64,000 nucleotides of DNA, taken from NCBI RefSeq assembly GCF_004122145.1, contig NZ_SBKQ01000004.1, forward strand, positions 124,001 through 188,000. The letters are read 5' to 3'. This document shows, piece after piece, positions 59,034-64,000 of this stretch. Position numbers and translations under genes: made by a program. The notes under the pieces are model-generated. The model did no database searches, had not been told where the DNA came from, and was given only the letters and a program-made list of their open reading frames with translations. How positions within the stretch are numbered: position 1 is the first letter of the stretch; each line of letters begins with the position of its first letter. This DNA comes from Flavobacterium piscinae (GTDB lineage: Bacteria; Bacteroidota; Bacteroidia; Flavobacteriales; Flavobacteriaceae).

Positions 59034-60288
59034 TTTTTCTAATGATTAAATGATTTCGAAGAATTTTTATATAAAGAACCACTACAAAAACTTCAGCTAA
59101 TAATAAAGCCATAAACACTCCGGTTAATTGCCACTGATTAAAAAAGAACACAATAGATGCTAACAAAACTACTGCTGTTAAAATAGTAGTATTGACATAT
59201 TTTTTCTGAAAATTATATGCTAATACAAGTTGCTGAAGGGGTATATTGAGAGCAATTAAAAGTGGAATAAACGCCGCTATTTTTAAATAAAAAGATAAAT
59301 TCAAACTGTCAGAAGCATTGAAATAAGTCAAAATTTCTTGTGCATAAACAAACAGAAATATTGAACAAAACAAAATTAAAACAAAGTTTAACCCATTGAA
59401 ATAGAACCATTTTTTCATTCCGTTTTCTTTATTTTGGGCTATTAAGAAACAAACTCTCGGATAAATAAAATTGAAAATTACTTGTAAATAAGTTCTAAAA
59501 ATCATAATTATTTGTTCAATAATTTTATACTGACCTGCTAACATATTATTTCCAAAATAACCGATTAATAGTATTGGAGAATATTGTTGAAGCGACAATA
59601 AAAGTTGCGAAAAAGTAAGTTTATAATCTCTTTTAAAAATTAAAATGATATCTTGTCTTTTTGGGGTTACTAGTACTAAAAAATGATTTTTTACTAACCA
59701 ATATAAACAAAAAATGTTTGCAATTATTACACTCAAACCAAAATATAAATTCACAAAAACATAATCTTCCTGTTTCTTTATCTGTAACAAAATCAAAATT
59801 ATATATAGTAATTTGCTTGAAATTGTAATAAAGGAAATCATTTTGAATTTTTCAATTCCTTGTAAAAACCATGTGGGGTTTATCGCTTGAGATACTAAAA
59901 TAATCAGACTCAAAAAAAGTAACTTTTTTTCTTGATATAGAAATGGAATATAAAATATGATTAACGTTGAAAAAAGGATTACAACAATTAACGATATTAA
60001 CTTAATTGAAAATAAAGTTATTGCTGTTTTTTGAATTTTTTTTGGATTGTTTCGATGAACTGAAATTTCTTTAACGCCATTAATTCCAGAAGCAAAATCT
60101 ACTAAAACAGTTAAAATAAAAACAAATGACAAACCAATACCGACTTTTCCAAATCCCTCTTCTCCGCATATTGAAATTATATAAGGAGCAACAATTAATG
60201 GAGTAAGGAGATTAAAGAATTGTCCAATTCCATAAATTGAAAAATTTTGAAAATGTTTGTTGTTTTTAATTAAGCGTATTCGTTTCAC
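59023..60288 (-). CDS. Oligosaccharide flippase (Wzx-like)
   Basis: This 421-residue protein has 12 membrane helices. It starts at a GTG at 60288 (reading MKRIRLIKNNKHFQNFSIYGIGQFFNLLTPLIVAPYIISICGEEGFGKVGIGLSF). The N-terminal helix-rich pattern YGIGQFFNLLTPLIVAPYI is typical of Wzx (PF01943). It moves the undecaprenyl-linked repeat to the periplasmic face. No in-frame ATG exists near the beginning. The pairing with the second Wzy-like gene suggests both act on the same polymer. Confidence 0.88.
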   Translation of the reverse strand: MKRIRLIKNNKHFQNFSIYGIGQFFNLLTPLIVAPYIISICGEEGFGKVGIGLSFVFILTVLVDFASGINGVKEISVHRNNPKKIQKTAITLFSIKLISLIVVILFSTLIIFYIPFLYQEKKLLFLSLIILVSQAINPTWFLQGIEKFKMISFITISSKLLYIILILLQIKKQEDYVFVNLYFGLSVIIANIFCLYWLVKNHFLVLVTPKRQDIILIFKRDYKLTFSQLLLSLQQYSPILLIGYFGNNMLAGQYKIIEQIIMIFRTYLQVIFNFIYPRVCFLIAQNKENGMKKWFYFNGLNFVLILFCSIFLFVYAQEILTYFNASDSLNLSFYLKIAAFIPLLIALNIPLQQLVLAYNFQKKYVNTTILTAVVLLASIVFFFNQWQLTGVFMALLLAEVFVVVLYIKILRNHLIIRKNEI

Positions 60289-60445
60289 ATATCCATAATT
60301 GGATTGTAAAAATACTTTTTATTGATTTGAAATAAAATTAATACAACTAATAATTTTAAATTTTATTCAAGATTAAAAAAAAATATAATCTTTATAGTTT
60401 TTAAACACCAATTATTTGTATAATCTTTATATTTTGTTTCGATAA

Positions 60446-61000
60446 TTAGTTTGTGATTTTTGATATTTCATCAAGTAAAGCTTGATGCGGGTAGTAAAAT
60501 GGTGGAGAAAACCCTTTTGGATTTTTCAAAATTGTTATAGTTCCATTTACTTCATTTATTTCAGTTTTTACTGAATCATTTTGAATAAAATATTTTAAAA
60601 AGTCAGAACCCTTTGCTTCGAAACTCTTGCCGTAATAATCCAACTTAAATTTTTCAACAGTTATATCTCCTTGTTCTTTATTAAAACCTAAATCAAAACG
60701 AATGTGGGTAGGAATAACATCTTCAGGAAAGTTAAACATCACCTTTTGACTACCTTCTTGACCCAAAACACCACTCCATATAGCTTTTTCTCCTGTAAAA
60801 TTTATGGTTCCATCCTCTGTATAGTATACAGCAAAATTATCTTCTCTAGTGCAAATAACACTCATTTCAACACTAAAAAACTCATTCTTTTTTTCATCTT
60901 TTAATGTATTCTCTGGGTTTAAGATATTATCTTTCTCTCCCTTACAAGAAATCAAGGTGAATAATAATGTAAATGCTATAATTAAAATTTTACTTTTCAT
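60446..61000 (-). CDS. Hypothetical lipoprotein with beta-sandwich-like pattern
   Basis: This 184-residue protein starts at the ATG at 61000 (MKSKILIIAFTLLFTLISCKGEKDN). The lipobox LISCK shows lipid attachment. A longer frame would need a TTG that lies in the exact TATTTTTG promoter element (61027-61020). The mature part has alternating strands: EFFSVEMSVICTREDNFAVYYTEDGTINF, QKVMFNFPEDVIPTHIRFDLGFN, ITVEKFKLDYYGKSFEAKGSDFLKYF. I have a memory of similar lipoproteins beside PMT-type transferases in Bacteroidetes but no characterised member. It may bind or present a glycan. Confidence 0.78.
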   Translation of the reverse strand: MKSKILIIAFTLLFTLISCKGEKDNILNPENTLKDEKKNEFFSVEMSVICTREDNFAVYYTEDGTINFTGEKAIWSGVLGQEGSQKVMFNFPEDVIPTHIRFDLGFNKEQGDITVEKFKLDYYGKSFEAKGSDFLKYFIQNDSVKTEINEVNGTITILKNPKGFSPPFYYPHQALLDEISKITN

Positions 61001-61063
61001 TTTTATTGTTTTTTTTTGCAAAAATAAATACTTTTTTATTCACAATTACAAAATAAAAAAAAA

Positions 61064-62911
61064 TTATTCTTTCACTAATTTAATTGAATAAATAATTACA
61101 TTTCTGTCGCTATTTTTATTTGAAACGTCATTGTCATAAATAAGTTGAATTCTAATCTTTTCATCAGTTAGGGTTTCAAATTTAATTACGTTTTCCGATG
61201 AATTTTTGTTTTCACTTAAGTAAAAATCTTCAACCATTTGACCATTAATTTTAACATTTAAATGAGCATTCTCGTTATTTATTGGTTTATCAGGCAAACT
61301 GTTGCAATTAATTATTAATTTATAATTTCCTTTTTCAAGGAAAATATTTGGGGAACGAACATTACCATTTTTAAATAAGATTATGTTTCCATTATTATCT
61401 AATCTATTAGGTTTAAACAATGACAAGTTTATATTACCTTCTGTTAAAATAGAAACTTCTGTTTTAGGTTCATAATAATGTGCCCAAGCATCGTAATATT
61501 CTATTTTATCTATTAAATTAAAATTTTCTAAAAGAAATTTTTCTTGATCTTTATTCAATGAATATGGTCTTGAATTTGCATCAGCATACCAAAACGGTTC
61601 TTTTTTTATTGAATTGTTTTTTATTCCACTTACATAATCCTCCAATGATTTTTCCTCAATTTTGACAAAGGGTTTGTTTTGAAAAAAATAAGGGAACAGC
61701 CATCTATAATATGCAACAATTTTAGTGTTATTGTAGTTTTTTTTAGAAATTTCAGTAGTCAATTCTCTAAATTGACTTTTTCTAATTGTAGAATAATATT
61801 TTGAGATGGCAAATAAATCTATTAATGATAAAATTAAAAATAAAATAATGATAGTTTTTTTAATAAATACATTTTTTATCAAATACAAACCAACAGCTAA
61901 AATTAAAATAATAGCAGGTAAAATATTTATAAAATACCGACTTAAAATCATTGGAACATCTAAATGAGACCTTAACAAAGGAATGATTATAGATACTAAC
62001 AACCAAACAGAAGTAATTATAAAGCAAGTGAGTAATTTACTATTGACAATACTTTTATAATTTACTTTTATGTTTTTTAGGTTGAAAACATTTATAATAT
62101 AATTTATGACAATAAATTGAATTAAAAACAATATAAGCTCTGAATAACCGAAAAACTCACTAATTAGTTTTGTAATAGCATCTTGTCCTGGTTTTTGCAA
62201 CCAAAAAGATTGGATTTCTGAAACTCTCACAAAAGCTTCATATGCAGGAAGAAAAATTATTAAAGTAACAAAACCAGATATAAATGAATTAATAAAAAAA
62301 GTTTTTTTGTTTTCCTTTGGAGATTGTATTAAAAAGAAAAGCAATATTAAATACTGTGCAAAAAGTGTAATAAATCCGAAAAAGTGAGCGTTTAAAATTA
62401 AACCGGCAAAAATACCATAATACAAAGCATTTTTTATCGATGTACATTTTAAAAATTTTATTAAACGGTAAAAAGCCAATACCGTAAATAAAAATAACAT
62501 TCCATATGGTCTAATCTCTTGTGAGTACGAAATATGAAAAATATTTACTGATACTAAAGCTGCTGCCACTAGTCCCACTTTTTTATTAAATATTTCTTTA
62601 GCTAACAGATACATTGAATAAACACCTAAAACTCCAATTATAGCTGAAAAAACTCGTGCTACCAATGTTGTGTATCCAAATAACTCAAATAATATTCGTA
62701 CCAAATAAAAATACATGTGCGGTATATATTCCCAAAACAAAATTCCATCATAAAATTCTTTAAATGTTAGTTTTGGGTTAGCATCATTCATGGTTAAAAT
62801 CTCATCTAACCATATACTTTGAAAATCAGCCTTATAAAGCCTTAAAAAAGAGGCTAATAATAATATTAGTAATAGAATATTATTAACTTTAATCCAATTC
62901 GTAATTTTCAT
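61064..62911 (-). CDS. GT39/PMT-like glycosyltransferase with C-terminal extracytoplasmic beta domain
   Basis: The protein has 615 residues when started at the ATG at 62911, which shares one base with the stop of the methyltransferase gene (TAATG). An ATG at 62926 is also possible. The motif FQSIWLDEILTMNDANPKLTF contains the catalytic Asp-Glu pair expected in the first loop of GT-C enzymes. About 11 membrane helices follow to near residue 380. A periplasmic part then carries a beta-rich domain (GNYKLIINCNSLPDKPINNENAHLNVKINGQMVEDFYLS). It uses a polyprenyl-phosphate sugar, probably made by the GtrB-like enzyme two genes upstream. Confidence 0.85.
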   Translation of the reverse strand: MKITNWIKVNNILLLILLLASFLRLYKADFQSIWLDEILTMNDANPKLTFKEFYDGILFWEYIPHMYFYLVRILFELFGYTTLVARVFSAIIGVLGVYSMYLLAKEIFNKKVGLVAAALVSVNIFHISYSQEIRPYGMLFLFTVLAFYRLIKFLKCTSIKNALYYGIFAGLILNAHFFGFITLFAQYLILLFFLIQSPKENKKTFFINSFISGFVTLIIFLPAYEAFVRVSEIQSFWLQKPGQDAITKLISEFFGYSELILFLIQFIVINYIINVFNLKNIKVNYKSIVNSKLLTCFIITSVWLLVSIIIPLLRSHLDVPMILSRYFINILPAIILILAVGLYLIKNVFIKKTIIILFLILSLIDLFAISKYYSTIRKSQFRELTTEISKKNYNNTKIVAYYRWLFPYFFQNKPFVKIEEKSLEDYVSGIKNNSIKKEPFWYADANSRPYSLNKDQEKFLLENFNLIDKIEYYDAWAHYYEPKTEVSILTEGNINLSLFKPNRLDNNGNIILFKNGNVRSPNIFLEKGNYKLIINCNSLPDKPINNENAHLNVKINGQMVEDFYLSENKNSSENVIKFETLTDEKIRIQLIYDNDVSNKNSDRNVIIYSIKLVKE

Positions 62912-63675
62912 TATGTATTTTTCCATACGTATAATATTGAAACTCCAAAAGGAAAACGAATTTTAAAATTTATAAAAAAAGATTCCGTTTTCATTAAATA
63001 AAAAAGAAAAGCATTGACAAACCCTGGATTAAAGGTTTCAAAATCACTTCCGGCACCTTTTCTTTTGTTACCCAATTTTAATAAGTTACTTAACTTTCTA
63101 AATAAATAAATTGGCAGAAAAAGAAAAAAGTTGAAATAGGATGAAAAAATTGTTTTCCCGTTTTTTTCTAATTTGAATAAATGATCCACTTCATTCAATT
63201 TATATCGCCTAAAATGTTGATTAATTTCATCATGATGACTCCACAAACTCATAAATGCAGGTACTGTAATAAAAATGACGCCATTCTCTTTAAGAACTCT
63301 CTTCATTTCGTTTACGGCTAATTGATCATCTTCAACGTGCTCAATTACATCAAAAGCACACACCAAATCAAATTTTTCAACGGTGAAGGGTAGTTCCGTA
63401 ATTGATCCGTGAATGATTTCTAAACCTGTTTTTTCTCTAGCAAATTCACAACAAAATTCGTCATATTCTATTGAGGTTACTTTACCAAATTCTGATAAAT
63501 ATTCTGAACTTCTACCTGTGCTACATCCAATATTTAATATAGAAATTTCGCCCGATGTATAATTATTATCTGAGATTAATTTCTTTATTAAATTTGAAAT
63601 TATTCGTTCTCTTGCTTTAAACCACCAATGATTTCGCTCTAATAAATAGTATTCTTTATAGTAATCGTGATTCAT
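62911..63675 (-). CDS. Class I SAM-dependent methyltransferase
   Basis: This 254-residue enzyme has motif I ISILNIGCSTGRSSEYLSEFG (around 45-65). EYDEFCCEFAREKTGLEIIHGSITELPF and VCAFDVIEHVEDDQLAVNEMKRVLKENGVIFITVPAFMSLWSHHDEINQHFRRY follow. The HDExxxHxRRY segment is typical of methyltransferases in glycan and polyprenyl clusters. A C-terminal hydrophobic segment (about 180-195) may touch the membrane. It overlaps the GtrB-like gene by four bases (ATGA) and is coupled to the GT39 gene. Confidence 0.9.
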   Translation of the reverse strand: MNHDYYKEYYLLERNHWWFKARERIISNLIKKLISDNNYTSGEISILNIGCSTGRSSEYLSEFGKVTSIEYDEFCCEFAREKTGLEIIHGSITELPFTVEKFDLVCAFDVIEHVEDDQLAVNEMKRVLKENGVIFITVPAFMSLWSHHDEINQHFRRYKLNEVDHLFKLEKNGKTIFSSYFNFFLFLPIYLFRKLSNLLKLGNKRKGAGSDFETFNPGFVNAFLFYLMKTESFFINFKIRFPFGVSILYVWKNT

Positions 63676-64000
63676 TTTTTATCTTTTTCTTCTCCTGCTT
63701 GAATAATTTTATCAATAATAAACAAAGGTCTATTTCTAACTTGATTGTAGATTCTTAATACATATTCGCCAATTAAACCTAAAGATAATAACTGAACTCC
63801 GCTAAAAAGAATTATGGCAAAAATCAACGTAGTAAAACCTTGGGGTACATTATGATTTACAATTTTATTATAAATAATATAGCTAAAATAGAAAATGGAA
63901 AGTAAAATAGTAAGTAGTCCTAATCTAGTTATTATTCTAACCGGAAAATCGCTAAAATTAAAAATACCATTAAATGCCAGTTCAAACAATTTTTTCCAAC
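63672..64000 (-). CDS. GtrB/DPM1-like polyprenyl-phosphate glycosyltransferase, C-terminal part (cut by window edge)
   Basis: The frame enters from beyond the right edge (reading WKKLFELAFNGIFNFSDFPVRI) and ends at 63672. The 109 visible residues contain two membrane helices (TRLGLLTILLSIFYFSYIIYNKI and GFTTLIFAIILFSGVQLLSLGLIGEYVLRIYNQV) and the GEYVxRIYxxVxxRPxFII tail. That tail is characteristic of GtrB-type GT2 enzymes that make polyprenyl-phosphate sugars. The catalytic GT2 domain lies outside the window. It is the first visible gene of the operon methyltransferase - GT39. Confidence 0.88.
   Translation of the reverse strand, partial: WKKLFELAFNGIFNFSDFPVRIITRLGLLTILLSIFYFSYIIYNKIVNHNVPQGFTTLIFAIILFSGVQLLSLGLIGEYVLRIYNQVRNRPLFIIDKIIQAGEEKDKK

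Overview
The window looks like a piece of a Flavobacteriaceae (Bacteroidota) chromosome, most likely Flavobacterium or a close relative. Supporting signs are low GC with AT-rich spacers, repeated -7 promoter elements of the Bacteroidetes type TAnnTTTG, almost no Shine-Dalgarno sites, type IX secretion (T9SS) C-terminal sorting domains, the gliding/secretion lipoprotein SprE (PorW), and lineage-typical families (DUF4292, DUF5687, DUF6168, DUF6341, DUF6427, DUF4254).

Layout. 1-172 is the N-terminus of recO, cut by the window edge. 235-4328 is an accessory segment. It holds a 66-bp tandem repeat, an AT-rich four-gene restriction-modification cassette (XRE regulator, C5 methyltransferase, B3-domain endonuclease, small B3-like protein), and about 880 bp without a convincing gene but with a decayed reading frame and two arrays of 11-bp repeats. 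4329-12784 is mostly housekeeping: two SRPBCC proteins, a DUF1801 protein, amtB, plsC, trpS, dprA, an HU-like/SPOR membrane protein and an acyl-CoA thioesterase. 12824-20542 is a minus-strand run of envelope genes: a catalytically degenerate EnvC/M23 protein, a DUF4292 lipoprotein, a TPR protein, a sugar nucleotidyltransferase, a four-helix-bundle protein, dut, a Wzx-like flippase, a lipoprotein and a GNAT. 20610-27330 is an operon for three T9SS cargo proteins: a 1553-residue protein with a leishmanolysin-like zinc site and two duplicated LRR proteins.

27453-36919 reads on the minus strand sprE - bactofilin - atpZ - DUF6168 - (promoter) - atpB - atpE - atpF - atpH - small secreted protein - atpA - atpG. 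It is an F-type ATP synthase operon without atpD and atpC, with a foreign-looking secreted gene between atpH and atpA and hairpins after atpE and after atpA. 37060-40383 is a PadR-controlled ABC exporter operon with a clear palindromic operator. 40508-46925 holds a ferredoxin-type reductase, GT9 glycosyltransferase, DUF4254, upp, two small membrane proteins and purD.

47081-64000 is a surface polysaccharide locus with interleaved plus and minus operons: PaaK-like adenylate-forming enzyme, two paralogous UDP-GlcNAc 2-epimerases, several GT4 transferases, an initiating sugar-phosphate transferase, UDP-glucuronate decarboxylase, two Wzy/WaaL-type membrane proteins, a Wzx flippase, and at the right edge a GtrB-like transferase (cut by the window), a methyltransferase, a GT39-like transferase with a C-terminal extracytoplasmic domain, and a lipoprotein.

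No tRNA, rRNA, CRISPR array, transposase or integrase was recognised. Several start codons given here are downstream of the longest possible frame, because the upstream alternative (usually TTG or GTG) lies inside a TAnnTTTG promoter element or inside a neighbouring gene. The most unusual items are the stand-alone B3-like protein of the RM cassette, the paired 11-bp repeat arrays, the heptamer repeat inside a T9SS signal peptide, the gene inserted in the atp operon, the PadR operator, and the terminal glycan-modification module.
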